Positions 28,969-38,308 of a stretch of 64,000 bases of DNA are shown piece by piece. The translations under genes were made by a program, and so were the position numbers. Source of the DNA: JBCBRD01 sp039819785 (lineage in GTDB: Bacteria > Pseudomonadota > Alphaproteobacteria > Rhizobiales > Hyphomicrobiaceae); NCBI GenBank assembly GCA_039819785.1, contig JBCBRH010000016.1:13644-77643 (forward strand), read 5' to 3'. The notes under the pieces are model-generated. The model was not told the origin of the DNA, did not search any database, and saw only the letters and a list, made by a program, of their open reading frames with translations. Numbering within the stretch: position 1 is the stretch's first letter; each line of letters starts with the position of its first letter.

Positions 28969-29390
28969 GCTGCCTAAACTCCGCCCCTAATCCCCACTGT
29001 AAACCGCGTTAAAGATTGCAGATTTCCCGCGGAGTTTCGTTAGAAAAGTACGCTTATGGTTGACTGGTCAGCCATGGCAAGACCGGCAAACGGTGCCCAC
29101 AGGTTTGGGCGTTCCGCGCACAGTTTACGCTAACGGATGTTCCCCCATATGCGGCATGTTCACACTAACCAAAGGCAGATGTCGTACTCAATGACAGTCG
29201 TGGTTATTTGAGTGCTTGGTGACGCCCTCTGCTTCCAGTCTGTGCCGGTTGAAAGTGAGGTGACAATCGACCAATGGTCTTGCTGCCAGCCACTCGAAGA
29301 CAGCGGGCGACTACCTCAGGCGCCGCCAGACAAGCCTGCACTCCTCCCACCCGGCACCATTGAGAGCCGGCATTATCCAGACGGGATCGA
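28969..29390. other. Divergent intergenic region between two glycosyltransferase genes
   Basis: About 420 bases separating divergent genes. It should carry both promoters. I see no inverted repeat or promoter pair strong enough to list. Confidence 0.45.
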
Positions 29391-30332
29391 ATGACCACAT
29401 TAACGATCGGGATCTGCACATACAGACGACCAGAGGGACTGGCCCGATTGCTTGATGCGCTTTCGCATCAACGGCTTTCCACGCTGTCCGACGAAGACGT
29501 GCGCATTCTCGTTCTCGACAATTGCCCCGAAGGCAGCGCCAAAACGCTGATCGATAGCGCCCAAGAAAGCGCGCGGTTCAAAACCGAATACCTTCATGAG
29601 CCGCGCAAGGGCCTCGCTTTTGCACGGAACGCGGTCTTGGCAAATGCTGCCAAGCAAGGCGCGGCCTATCTGGCATTCATTGACGATGATGAGATGCCCG
29701 AACCGGTCTGGCTGGAAGCGCTCTATTCCAGGCTGTGCGAGACCCGGGCAGCCGTTGCCATCGGCCCGGCGTTTCCGATGTTTGCGCACGCACCTGATCG
29801 CCGGTTGCCGCTGGCATCGTTTGCAACTCGGACGAAGGTTGTCGATGGCTTTGCTGACGAGGGCTACACCTGCAACGTGCTGCTTGATGTGGGCGTCGTT
29901 CACGGCCTTGGACTGACATTTGATTTTGCTTTGAACGACGTGGGTGGCGAAGACACGATGTTCTTCAAGGCCATCCGCGATGCGGGCCATAGGATCGCCT
30001 GGGCGGAGAAGGCTGTGGTCCATGACCTGGTGCCGCGCAGCCGTATGTCAGCTGGGTGGTTGTGGCGGCGGTGGTACCGGACGGGGGCGATCGAAGCGCG
30101 CCTGGGTCAATACCCGCCGGCCAGCGTGAAGGGGCGTGCGGTAAACTTGGCGAAAGGCTGTATCCGCCTGGTGGCGGGCGGGGGGCGCATTCTGGCGTCA
30201 GCGGCATTGTCGGGCTGGCGGCGGCCGAGCCGGACTGTTGCCAGCTTTTATACGGCATGCCGCGGCGCGGGTCTGATTGCGAATGTGTTTGGCCGCGACT
30301 ACCGCGAGTACGCGCCGACGAATTATCGTTGA
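29391..30332 (+). CDS. Family 2 glycosyltransferase (ExoM-like)
   Basis: A 313-residue protein with 'LTIGICTYRRPEGLARLLDA' and 'ILVLDNCPEGS' near the N-terminus, then 'EPRKGLAFARNAVLANA', 'YLAFIDDDEMPEPVWLEAL' and, later, 'GGEDTMFFKAIRDAGHRI', the ExoM-like GED acceptor-side motif. ExoM is the succinoglycan beta-1,4-glucosyltransferase, so a hexose transferase is likely, but linkage cannot be proved from sequence. It is followed closely by the convergent GH16 gene, with only about 100 bases between stops. Confidence 0.87.
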   Translation: MTTLTIGICTYRRPEGLARLLDALSHQRLSTLSDEDVRILVLDNCPEGSAKTLIDSAQESARFKTEYLHEPRKGLAFARNAVLANAAKQGAAYLAFIDDDEMPEPVWLEALYSRLCETRAAVAIGPAFPMFAHAPDRRLPLASFATRTKVVDGFADEGYTCNVLLDVGVVHGLGLTFDFALNDVGGEDTMFFKAIRDAGHRIAWAEKAVVHDLVPRSRMSAGWLWRRWYRTGAIEARLGQYPPASVKGRAVNLAKGCIRLVAGGGRILASAALSGWRRPSRTVASFYTACRGAGLIANVFGRDYREYAPTNYR

Positions 30333-30431
30333 GCGCTGTTGCGACCGCTCAGTTGGGCACGCGTTCCGAAGTCCAGTGTTGCGTTCGCGCTGATGTCCAG
30401 CTTCGCAGATGTGTGGCGATCGGCGGGGGCT

Positions 30432-31385
30432 TTAAGGTGCCGGCTTTGTTTTGCAGACAATGGAATCTGGAAACTGGCAAGGGTCGCCCATCTTCGTGAA
30501 AGCCACGTAGTCGAAGGTTGCCTGCTGCGGCAGCCTTGATGGGTCGAAGCGACCAAGCCATTGCACCATGTTTTCGCCTTGCCCGCTCCAGACGCTCAGC
30601 ATCATTTTTGAAGGCTCGGCAGGCAACGGCTTTTCAGGGGTTGCTTTGACCTCGTGGACCAGCTTGCCATCAAGGTACCAGCGCAAAGCATCTGGGAACC
30701 ATTCGAATGCCATTCGCGACATCTGGGTTGCGTTGTCGAAACCGAAGGGAACCAGCTTGTCGTTTTCGGCCTTGCCGTGCCGGAAGAAGTTGAGCTGAAC
30801 CTCGTTTGTGTTCTTGCCCAGGACCTCAAAGTCAACCTCGTCATGGGGCTTTGTAGGATCGAGCCCGGGACCGATGTAAGTGAACATAGCGGAGACAGTT
30901 CCGGGATTTGGGATCGATGTCATGCGTGTTTCATATGTGCCGTAGCCGAAGACCTGTTTGGTCTGTATTTCTGCGCAGTTGTAGTCCCGATCGTGCTTGG
31001 TCCGCTCAACCGTGTCCGCCTCCCCTTCAGGCCGACGGGTCAGACTGACGGCGTCAGGCTCAACCCCAAGTTTGAAAAACAGCACTCCATCTTTGAGGGT
31101 GATGTTCCGCGCCCGCCAACGGCAGGACTGGTAGTTCCCGTTTGACCAACCATCGGAGATATTCCAACGGTGGCGGCTTAACCGTTCGAAGCCGTCGAAA
31201 AACGAGTCACCGGTCACGACTGCTGGTTTGTCAGTGGGTGCCGGGACAGTCGCAGCTGCTGGTGTGCCGGTACCCACCGCTTCGTCAGCCTTTGGCGTGC
31301 CCGTCAAGGCGATCATCGTCCCGAGTATGGCAATACCGGAGATGGCAAGGACGCCGGCGCGTTGGACTTTGTGGATGGAGGGCAT
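30432..31385 (-). CDS. GH16 family endoglycanase (ExoK-like)
   Basis: A protein of about 317 residues. It has a short basic N-terminus and a hydrophobic export segment (about 11-30), then a Thr/Pro/Ala-rich linker and a GH16 catalytic domain from about residue 62. The catalytic motif 'HDEVDFEVLG' at 181-190 supplies nucleophile Glu183, assisting Asp185 and acid/base Glu187. Supporting motifs are 'YGTYETRM' and 'FHW'-like 'FEWFPDALRWYLDGKLV'. GH16 enzymes hydrolyse beta-1,3/1,4 glucans; rhizobial ExoK trims succinoglycan to low molecular weight. I chose the ATG at 31385 (GAGAGAT upstream) because the frame from 31502 adds 39 residues before the signal. It lies next to an exoL-like gene and near an exoA-like gene, the same neighbours as in Sinorhizobium. 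Confidence 0.9.
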   Translation of the reverse strand: MPSIHKVQRAGVLAISGIAILGTMIALTGTPKADEAVGTGTPAAATVPAPTDKPAVVTGDSFFDGFERLSRHRWNISDGWSNGNYQSCRWRARNITLKDGVLFFKLGVEPDAVSLTRRPEGEADTVERTKHDRDYNCAEIQTKQVFGYGTYETRMTSIPNPGTVSAMFTYIGPGLDPTKPHDEVDFEVLGKNTNEVQLNFFRHGKAENDKLVPFGFDNATQMSRMAFEWFPDALRWYLDGKLVHEVKATPEKPLPAEPSKMMLSVWSGQGENMVQWLGRFDPSRLPQQATFDYVAFTKMGDPCQFPDSIVCKTKPAP

Positions 31386-31473
31386 GGTCGATGGATCTCT
31401 CGGGTTGTAACAAGCACTGCTGCTGGCTATCGGACGTCCGTTCGTCTTTTTGGGGCTGATCGCGCTAGCCCCG

Positions 31474-32634
31474 TTATTTGGTGTGTGCTGCGAGGCTTTC
31501 AAAACGTTGGATGAGTTCGGCTGTATCTTCGTAGTCGATGAAGGCCGAGCGCTCCTTTTTCGAGACGCTTGCGGTCATTGCGGTGTAGTCATCCGGCGTT
31601 AGCGTCTCCAAAAACGCCACGATGTTGTCGAGAACAGGTTCACCGAAGGCCTTTCCAAGATGGCACGCGGTAATGTGCTGTCCGGTCATCGTACGTGCAT
31701 CTGACAGGCACACGGTTGCAAAAGCGCCGCCTTCATAAACGCGGTTGGGCAATAACCAATCGGAGTTGGAGCCGGCGTCCAGATAATCGAAGCCCCAGGC
31801 GAAATGGACGCGGCCATAAATCTCAGGAAGATCCTGCGGACTGAGGAAGGGGCCGAAGTAGGTCATGTTCTTGAACTTGGCACATTGGGCTTCGATTTCA
31901 GCCTCCGTCAGGTCTTCGCGGGAGGGGCGACCGCGCAGCTCGATTTCAACCTTGGGGCCAAGGCGTTTGGCGATCTCGGACAACATCTCAAGGGAGCGGC
32001 GGCAGCGAAGGGTTCCAAACCAGCCGATTTTCCATGGCGGAGCTGCATCGCGTTTGGGTGTTTTAAAGTCGAAAGCGTCGGGGAGTTGATGGGGACAGAT
32101 TTTGTTTTCCAGCAAGTACGTCTGCCCCGCGAAGCTCTGAACCGGCGTGAAGTACTCCGTCACGAAGCGGGGTGAACTCACGACCAGAAGTGCAGAACGT
32201 TTCAACAAGAACCGCTCCGCGCTTCGGAATACTTTGCCGGCAAGACCCTCTTTCAAGAATACGCGCTGGACGTCGAGAACTTCATAAACGAGAGCAGCGT
32301 TCGAGCGGGCGATCACCTTGGACATCCATGCGATGAACAGCATATCGATGTTGCGTGCATAGAAGATGTCTTGCGATTTCAAACGCCTCCTTTGTGCGAA
32401 CACTCTGCCAATTGCACCGATCAGCTTTGGGATGCGGCGCACGTAGTTGCGGTCGACTGTTTCTCCCAGATCGATCAGATCACATGGTACGCGGCGCTGG
32501 CCTGGTTTGCGTTCGCGTTTGAACATGACCGCAACGACATCAGCGCCGTTTTCGGCAAAGGCATGGGCGCGCTTGATGACCGTGCTTTCGCAGGCGTCAT
32601 GTCCGAAAAACGCAATCTTTAACGGTTGTTTCAA
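31474..32634 (-). CDS. GT-B glycosyltransferase (ExoL-like)
   Basis: A 386-residue protein with a GT-B type start 'LKIAFFGHDACESTVIKRA', 'DIFYARNIDMLFIAW' and 'LVYEVLDVQRVFLKEG' in the acceptor domain, and 'WKIGWFGTLRCRRSLEML' at the beginning of the donor domain. The C-terminal half keeps 'LPNRVYEGGAFATV' in place of the usual E(X7)E. These traits and the position next to the ExoK-like GH16 gene point to ExoL, a glucosyltransferase of succinoglycan assembly. The gap to the GH16 gene is only 88 bases and both lie on the minus strand, so they probably form an exoL-exoK operon. The identification with ExoL rests on motif memory and synteny. Confidence 0.8.
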   Translation of the reverse strand: MKQPLKIAFFGHDACESTVIKRAHAFAENGADVVAVMFKRERKPGQRRVPCDLIDLGETVDRNYVRRIPKLIGAIGRVFAQRRRLKSQDIFYARNIDMLFIAWMSKVIARSNAALVYEVLDVQRVFLKEGLAGKVFRSAERFLLKRSALLVVSSPRFVTEYFTPVQSFAGQTYLLENKICPHQLPDAFDFKTPKRDAAPPWKIGWFGTLRCRRSLEMLSEIAKRLGPKVEIELRGRPSREDLTEAEIEAQCAKFKNMTYFGPFLSPQDLPEIYGRVHFAWGFDYLDAGSNSDWLLPNRVYEGGAFATVCLSDARTMTGQHITACHLGKAFGEPVLDNIVAFLETLTPDDYTAMTASVSKKERSAFIDYEDTAELIQRFESLAAHTK

Positions 32635-33083
32635 AGGCGGGGCTGGCTCGGTTCGTCGTTTGGGTGATCGGCTACGTTTGGCTTGTCAGGCTGCGATCGG
32701 TCCGGCGGCGTTGCCATGGCCATCGCTGCGCCGCGATCTGGGCGGCGAATGACATTTAGCTTGTAGCGAAGTTAGCAACGCACGACATCTCAGCGCTCGA
32801 TTTCCGGTAAACCGGATTTCCAGGTTGGGCCCAGAATTGCGGGCTGTGGGCTGTGGAAGGTGTCCGTACACCTGCTGGCTATTTACCATACCTCAATGGG
32901 CGTACCACTTTTGCGTCGCCGTCGACGCAAATGACCGTGCCTCGGTATTACGCCATCCTTCCCGAATTGAGCATCGCCGTTTCAGTGCATCTTCGTGCTA
33001 AACCTCGGAAATACCGGTTGTATCACGCGCGACCGTTGACGCGCGCCCGCCGTAGTTCGGCGAAACGCTGGAGTTACCGAGCC
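32635..33083. other. Divergent region between exoL-like and exoA-like genes
   Basis: The frame of the exoA-like gene is open back to 32853 on the plus strand, but that part reads as a low-quality Arg-rich sequence, so I treat it as mostly non-coding. Promoters for both divergent genes should be here. The start of the right-hand gene could lie inside this region, at the ATG at 32931. Confidence 0.4.
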
Positions 33084-34325
33084 TTGCAGACGACGTCCTA
33101 TGACGATGGCCAAGCCACTTCCGGCCGCGATTGTGCCGACCGCACACTTGATCAAAGCGATAGCGGCACAAATGATCATTTCGTGACAATCGTGATGCCA
33201 GCCTTGAACGAGGAGCGTTACATCGCTCAGGCCATTTCTTCTATCCTTCCTCCGCCCGACGAGGCCATAGACCAAGGCGCGGCTGATACGGGTGGGGCTG
33301 GTGATGCCTATCCTGCCGTCAAAAACGCTTTGGCCTGCGAACTGCTGGTCATGGATGGTGGAAGTACCGACCGGACGCGCGAGATTGTCCAAGAGATGAG
33401 TGCGCGCGACCCGCGCATCCGTTTGATTGCCAACCCCAAGAAAGTCCAATCGGCTGCCGTCAATCTGGCGGCTCGCGAAGCCGATCCGCGGTCGCGTTGC
33501 CTTGTGCGCGCGGACTGCCACGCGGTCTATCCGGAGAATTATGCCGCTGACCTTCTGACCACCCTTCGCCGAGAAAACGTGTCATCGGTGGTTGTTGCCA
33601 TGCGCACGTGTGGCACTTCATGCTTTCAAAAGGGGATCGCCGCTGCACAAAACAGCCGCCTTGGAAACGGCGGGTCGGCTCACCGAATTCTCGGCAAATG
33701 TGGACTGGTCGACCATGGGCATCACGCTGCTTTTGACCGTGAGGCGTTTCTCACACAGGGCGGTTATGACGAGAACTGTGCCTTCAACGAGGACGCCGAA
33801 TTTGATCAACGGCTGATCAAGACAGGCGGTACGATCTATCTAAACGGCAATATCGCGATCGATTACTATCCACGCGATTCTCTCTTCGCGCTGGCCAGGC
33901 AATACGCCAACCATGGTTGGGGGCGCGCGAACACCTTTCTCCGGCATGGCGGGCGACCCAAGTTGAGGCAGGTTTTGCCTGTTCTTATCCTTGCGGCCTG
34001 TCTCGGCGCGGTGCTTTTGACGCTTTTGACATTCAATACCGTGTTCTTGCTCATCCCTGCCGGGTACTTTGCGGCGGCCACCGCATTTGGCCTGCTTCTT
34101 GCCTACCAAACCCGGTGCGCGTGTACGTCGTTGGCTGGGCCAGCCGCGATTGTCATGCACATGAGTTGGGCGACGGGCTTTGCAAAGCGAGTGATGACTG
34201 AGGCGTGGGCACGCGTGCGTGGCAACAAGACCGCCGCCTTCGAGCAGGATCAGAAGTTGGAAGCATTCGATCGGGGCGTGAAAGCGAAAAATGCCGCCAC
34301 TGGCAGGGCGTTACGTACCTCCTAA
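33084..34325 (+). CDS. Membrane glycosyltransferase (ExoA-like)
   Basis: The conserved part begins 'FVTIVMPALNEERYIAQAIS', followed by 'LLVMDGGSTDRTREIV' and 'NPKKVQSAAVNLAAREA'. Then come 'FNEDAEFDQRLIKTGGTI', the 'YANHGWGRANTFLRHGGRPK' motif and three hydrophobic C-terminal segments. This is the layout of ExoA, the membrane-anchored glucosyltransferase of succinoglycan synthesis. The start is uncertain: the conserved domain begins at about 33180, and candidates are a TTG at 33084 (GAG upstream), an ATG at 32931 and a GTG at 33183. A central insertion between the first two motifs is rich in Gly/Ala/Asp and unusual for the family. The gene is divergent from the exoL-like gene, whereas exoK, exoL and exoA lie in one direction in Sinorhizobium. 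Confidence 0.83.
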   Translation: MQTTSYDDGQATSGRDCADRTLDQSDSGTNDHFVTIVMPALNEERYIAQAISSILPPPDEAIDQGAADTGGAGDAYPAVKNALACELLVMDGGSTDRTREIVQEMSARDPRIRLIANPKKVQSAAVNLAAREADPRSRCLVRADCHAVYPENYAADLLTTLRRENVSSVVVAMRTCGTSCFQKGIAAAQNSRLGNGGSAHRILGKCGLVDHGHHAAFDREAFLTQGGYDENCAFNEDAEFDQRLIKTGGTIYLNGNIAIDYYPRDSLFALARQYANHGWGRANTFLRHGGRPKLRQVLPVLILAACLGAVLLTLLTFNTVFLLIPAGYFAAATAFGLLLAYQTRCACTSLAGPAAIVMHMSWATGFAKRVMTEAWARVRGNKTAAFEQDQKLEAFDRGVKAKNAATGRALRTS

Positions 34326-34628
34326 TCGGTAGTTTGAACCATTGCAGTATGCTGCTCAATTGAACCGTACGGAGATGCGTATCGCAGTATGAGCGTGTTA
34401 GCGGTCGAGGATATGGATGTTCTGCCGGTCAGATCTCGGGTCGCACGAGCTGCTTAAACTGCTGGCACAAGGGTTTTGGCGACTTTTGGGACCCAAAGAT
34501 AAGTCATTCAAAAACAGTATCTTGAGCCCTCTCGCTGCGGCCTGACGCGAAAATGTTGCAGAGCACAACGGATGCCCCTAGTTTAGATGAACGTCTCGGA
34601 TAAGTAACGATTAAGCGGATTGAGAGAT
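34326..34628. other. Intergenic region upstream of export protein gene
   Basis: About 300 bases without a gene. A GAGAGAT ribosome binding site for the next gene is at its right end. I see no terminator after the exoA-like gene and no clear promoter. Confidence 0.45.
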
Positions 34629-36458
34629 ATGGCTTCGCACAACAACGATCATCGGTTTCAGCGTGGCGCACAATCCGGTTCAGGTCGGCTCAAAAGGCGA
34701 GGCCTGTTTTCCGGACCTCTGGCGTCGTTTCCGCGGATTGCGTCGATTGCAGGCGGGGCATTGATTGTTGCCTTTGCGACGGTTGCTGTCTTCACACCAC
34801 TCCGTCCACCGCTGCACGCCAGTGACGAGCCAGGCACGTTAAATTATCCCGGGCCGACGGCCGCTGAATACAAGCTTGGAACGCAAGATAAAATCCGGAT
34901 CCAGGTTTTTGAATGGCGTCCTGCACGCGATGAGATCTTTGCCTGGGATGCGCTGAACGCCGAGTATAGCATTGGCGTCTCAGGACAATTAGCTCTGCCG
35001 CTAATTGGGCAGATACCTGCTGGCGGGAAGACAACGGGTGAACTTGCCGCTGACATTTCCACACTGCTTCAGCAGCGCATGGGAACCGTTTCGGCACCCG
35101 ATACGACAGTCGAGATCATCGAGCATCGTCCGTTCTATCTGACGGGTGATGTGACCACGCCTGGCGAATACGCCTACCGGCCCGGCCTCACGGTCTTGCA
35201 GGCGGTGTCTCTTGGTGGTGGCTTGCGCCGGTCGCGCGATGCGGAAGGCGCTGCTGCTGTCCGCGACATGGTCCAGAATGAGGGCAACCTCAGCCTGCTT
35301 GAGCAAGAACGCATCGCTTTGATGGTTCGCCATTCCAGACTCGTTGCAGAAATCGAAGGCCATAAAACCGTTAAGACGCCCGAAGCCCTGGTTTCGATGG
35401 CTGACAAACCGACGGCCGCAGTTGCTTTGCGCAATGAACGGCTGATGTTTGATACGCGCAAGAAAACGTTCAAACGGCAACTGCAGACGCTGGATGAGTT
35501 GAAGGCGCACCTGGAAGGTGAGACTGAATCGCTTATCAAGCAGATCGGCACAGCAGATCGGCGCGTTGCGCTGTTGGAACAAGAGCTTGACGGTATCCGC
35601 CGCCTTTCGCGGAAAGGCCTTGTCACGGCACCGCGCTTGCTTGGTCTTGAACGCACGCTGGCGCAGCTTCAGGGTGAACGGCTCCGGCTGGAAGCACGCC
35701 AATCCAAGGTGCGGTCTGAAATCACGCGGACGGAAATCACCAAGCTGAACCTGATTCAGACCCGGGCAGAGGGCATCTCAAAAGACTTGAGTGACACGAT
35801 GTCTGAACTCGATCTGGTTGCGCGACGGGCTGAGACCAGCTCCCGACTTCTCGGCGAGGCACGTGTGCGAGCCGCAACCGAGACTGCCTCAATGGGTCGG
35901 ACGATACGCCCGAAGGCCAGCTACATGCTGATCCGGAGGATCTCGGATCGTGCGATTGAGATCAGCGCGGATGAGAATGTGCGTATCATGCCTGGTGACA
36001 CGTTGAAGGTTGAACTGATGCTTGATGAAACCCCAACCGTTGAAGACGCTGAGCCAAGTACAGGCCTCTACGGCAGTTCGATGCGTGGTCCAGCACCTTT
36101 CCAGTTGGACACCTCGCCGCTGAAGCCGATTTTGTTCTCCGAGGATGATTTTGCCGGTGCGTTCTATGCACGTCCTGCTGTTGCCAAGCCCAACGACACC
36201 ACAAAGACGCGAACACCGACTTCACGGACTGGCACACCGGTTCGTCAATCTCTGCCAGCAGAAGCCACCGCCAAACAACCGGCCAGACTACCGGTTTCCG
36301 TGGCCCGGACACTGGAAGTGACCCGGCCTGACCTCGACCTGGGTGCCCCAGCCATAGATCGGTCGATCCCGCTGCCAGAGCGGAGACAACTGAGTGAGGA
36401 TCGTGTCTTGCCGGTTGCAAACCCACGCCGGTCAGCGCTGTCTTCCAATAACGGTTAA
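34629..36458 (+). CDS. Polysaccharide export (OPX) family protein, ExoF-like, extended
   Basis: A 609-residue envelope protein. A basic N-terminus is followed by a membrane segment (about 36-57) and no lipobox. Residues 80-165 form the poly-export domain ('YKLGTQDKIRIQVFEW', 'ALPLIGQIPAGGKTTGELA'). Residues 168-215 form an SLBB domain ('FYLTGDVTTPGEYAYRPGLT'). A long coiled coil at about 220-420 follows, and then a short beta part. The last ~140 residues are a Pro/Thr/Arg-rich tail with repeated 'TPTSRTGTP' character. ExoF of rhizobia has the same OPX plus coiled-coil plan but is shorter (about 420), so the tail is an addition. The ATG at 34629 follows GAGAGAT; a TTG at 34620 is possible. It should form part of the periplasm-spanning export path with the Wzz kinase. 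Confidence 0.88.
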   Translation: MASHNNDHRFQRGAQSGSGRLKRRGLFSGPLASFPRIASIAGGALIVAFATVAVFTPLRPPLHASDEPGTLNYPGPTAAEYKLGTQDKIRIQVFEWRPARDEIFAWDALNAEYSIGVSGQLALPLIGQIPAGGKTTGELAADISTLLQQRMGTVSAPDTTVEIIEHRPFYLTGDVTTPGEYAYRPGLTVLQAVSLGGGLRRSRDAEGAAAVRDMVQNEGNLSLLEQERIALMVRHSRLVAEIEGHKTVKTPEALVSMADKPTAAVALRNERLMFDTRKKTFKRQLQTLDELKAHLEGETESLIKQIGTADRRVALLEQELDGIRRLSRKGLVTAPRLLGLERTLAQLQGERLRLEARQSKVRSEITRTEITKLNLIQTRAEGISKDLSDTMSELDLVARRAETSSRLLGEARVRAATETASMGRTIRPKASYMLIRRISDRAIEISADENVRIMPGDTLKVELMLDETPTVEDAEPSTGLYGSSMRGPAPFQLDTSPLKPILFSEDDFAGAFYARPAVAKPNDTTKTRTPTSRTGTPVRQSLPAEATAKQPARLPVSVARTLEVTRPDLDLGAPAIDRSIPLPERRQLSEDRVLPVANPRRSALSSNNG

Positions 36459-36991
36459 AGCTGCTTGCGTCGGGCGCATTTACCATGCCTGCTCTAAGCT
36501 TGAGGCAAAGCATGGTGCTTGCGGTTTCTGGTGCGGTTTCTGGCCTGTATCCCTCGGGGCATTGCGACGGGTGGATGATTGCCAAGACCGATTGAGCCTG
36601 CGCTCGGAGACTGAGGCCTTGGTTTTGCAGCGATTACTATAAAAAGCCTCACGTTCCCTCGGCGTAACCGGCATGTAAATTGAAAAGCGTTCCAGGTGTT
36701 GTCTGGGAATGCGCCATTGCGTGACAATAGAGTGTTTTGTCGGCGGTGGCTGGTTGTAAGGTTTCTGACACGATTGGATACAAAATCAGGTGTGCGCCGA
36801 GTTGCGGGCTTACTTGCGAGAGGACTGGCACGTTTTACTGGCAAGTTGACTGGCAACGATATTGGGCGATTGGATGCGACAAGACCGCGACCTGGGTCTA
36901 GCCTTGCTGGCGGACATGGCCGGCATTGGATCAGCCCAGTCGCTTTCACCTGCATGTGTTCGATGCAAACCGACCGGCGGAACGAACCCAT
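36459..36991. other. Non-coding region between OPX gene and polymerase gene
   Basis: About 530 bases. A minus-strand frame of 189 codons (36494-37063) runs through it and into the next gene, but has no family resemblance or ribosome binding site. A short direct repeat GCGGTTTCTGG occurs twice near 36525-36545. I see nothing else; the promoter of the polymerase gene is expected here. Confidence 0.45.
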
Positions 36992-38308
36992 ATGAGCATC
37001 ATCATCCCGCCTCGCGGCAATGGACACATGCAATGGCCAAATGGCTCGATGGTTTGGGGGCAAGGTCCCAAGACTGAATTGCCATTGTTCTTGGCTGGTG
37101 TCGGGTTTGCCATTTTTCTATTCGGTGTTTCCCGGGTCGGGATAGATTTCATTCCAAGTTTGACGAATGTGTTTTGGGCCGCTGGTTGGGCTGTCGTCGC
37201 CTATACAGCTGCATTCCGCGCTGACTTATTGGCGCAAGCCACATTAAACAACAAAATGTTGCTGGCTGCGGCCTTCATTGCGACGCTGTCGGCGCTCTGG
37301 TCGCTCATGCCTTCGCTAAGCGCATTTCGCGGCGTCCTTTTGATTTTGAATATCATGGTGGGTTTTGTTGCGTTTCATCACTTCGGACTGAGACGCACCC
37401 TACATGTTATATTCTGGTTCTGCCTGATCGCCCAAGTCGGCTCATTTTTGCTGATCGCAAGCGGGCATCACGCTGCATTTGACCATAACGGCTATGTTCC
37501 CAAGGGGCTTTTTCCACACAAGAACAACCTGGCGATGAATGCAGTCATGTTGTTTTTCACCAGTCTGATCCTGTTTGCACACGGTTGGCGCAGGATCTTG
37601 TCGCTCGTCGGCGCTGCATCGGCTCTGACTGGTCTCATCCTGTCCACCTCAGGCACCGGGCTGATCGTGTGCGTGCTGATGTTTGGTATTTTGTGCGGGT
37701 GTGCGGTCGTTTCCTATGGAATGCGGGCAACCCAGTTCATTGCAGGGCTTGGGTTGTGTTCACTCGTTGCCACGGTGCTGATGATTGTTTTCAGCGGGTA
37801 CAATCCATATATCGAGCTTCTCAATTCGCTCGGGAAAGACACCACGTTAACGGGGCGGACCGTCCTTTGGGAATATGCCTTCAATGTTTTTGCAGATCAT
37901 CCCTGGCTTGGGATCGGGTATTTTACGTATTGGAATACGCCGGAGACCACCGCGTCGTCCTTGATCATCATTATGGGCGTTAAACTGAATTCATTTCACA
38001 ATAACTTCCTTGATGTTCTCGTGGGCGTTGGCCTCTTGGGACTTATTCTATTCGTTATCGCCGTCTTCGGATTATTGTTTCGCACACTTTACCAATTCGT
38101 GGTCACGCGCGATGCGCTGCTTGCATGGCCGTTTGCCTATGTCTGCTTCATGTTGATCTACTGCATGAGTGAGTATCCACTGTTCTGGAATAGCGAATAT
38201 CAGATGTTGTTTGCCTTCGTAGGGGCAGCCGCGGCAGCCGCACCTGAAAAGCTTGCCGCACGGCATCGGCCCGAGCCGTTGGGTGATGTGGAGCTGATCA
38301 CAGCCTGA
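36992..38308 (+). CDS. O-antigen ligase/polymerase family membrane protein (Wzy/ExoQ-like)
   Basis: A protein of about 438 residues with some 10-12 hydrophobic segments. It carries a large periplasmic loop with 'LTGRTVLWEYAFNVFADHPW', then 'GIGYFTYW' and 'SFHNNFLDVLVGVGLLGLIL', the Wzy_C signature seen in ExoQ and related polymerases. The predicted role is to join flipped repeat units into polymer at the periplasmic face. The start is uncertain among ATGs at 36926, 36992, 37025 and 37046; I chose 36992 because the earlier one adds an unrelated N-terminus. It follows the OPX gene in the same direction, as exoF and exoQ are near each other in rhizobia, though a 530-base gap suggests its own promoter. 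Confidence 0.9.
   Translation: MSIIIPPRGNGHMQWPNGSMVWGQGPKTELPLFLAGVGFAIFLFGVSRVGIDFIPSLTNVFWAAGWAVVAYTAAFRADLLAQATLNNKMLLAAAFIATLSALWSLMPSLSAFRGVLLILNIMVGFVAFHHFGLRRTLHVIFWFCLIAQVGSFLLIASGHHAAFDHNGYVPKGLFPHKNNLAMNAVMLFFTSLILFAHGWRRILSLVGAASALTGLILSTSGTGLIVCVLMFGILCGCAVVSYGMRATQFIAGLGLCSLVATVLMIVFSGYNPYIELLNSLGKDTTLTGRTVLWEYAFNVFADHPWLGIGYFTYWNTPETTASSLIIIMGVKLNSFHNNFLDVLVGVGLLGLILFVIAVFGLLFRTLYQFVVTRDALLAWPFAYVCFMLIYCMSEYPLFWNSEYQMLFAFVGAAAAAAPEKLAARHRPEPLGDVELITA

Noticed and set aside
36494..37063. Minus-strand frame of 189 codons between the OPX and polymerase genes
   Set aside because: It runs into the polymerase gene, has no ribosome binding site and no recognisable sequence.
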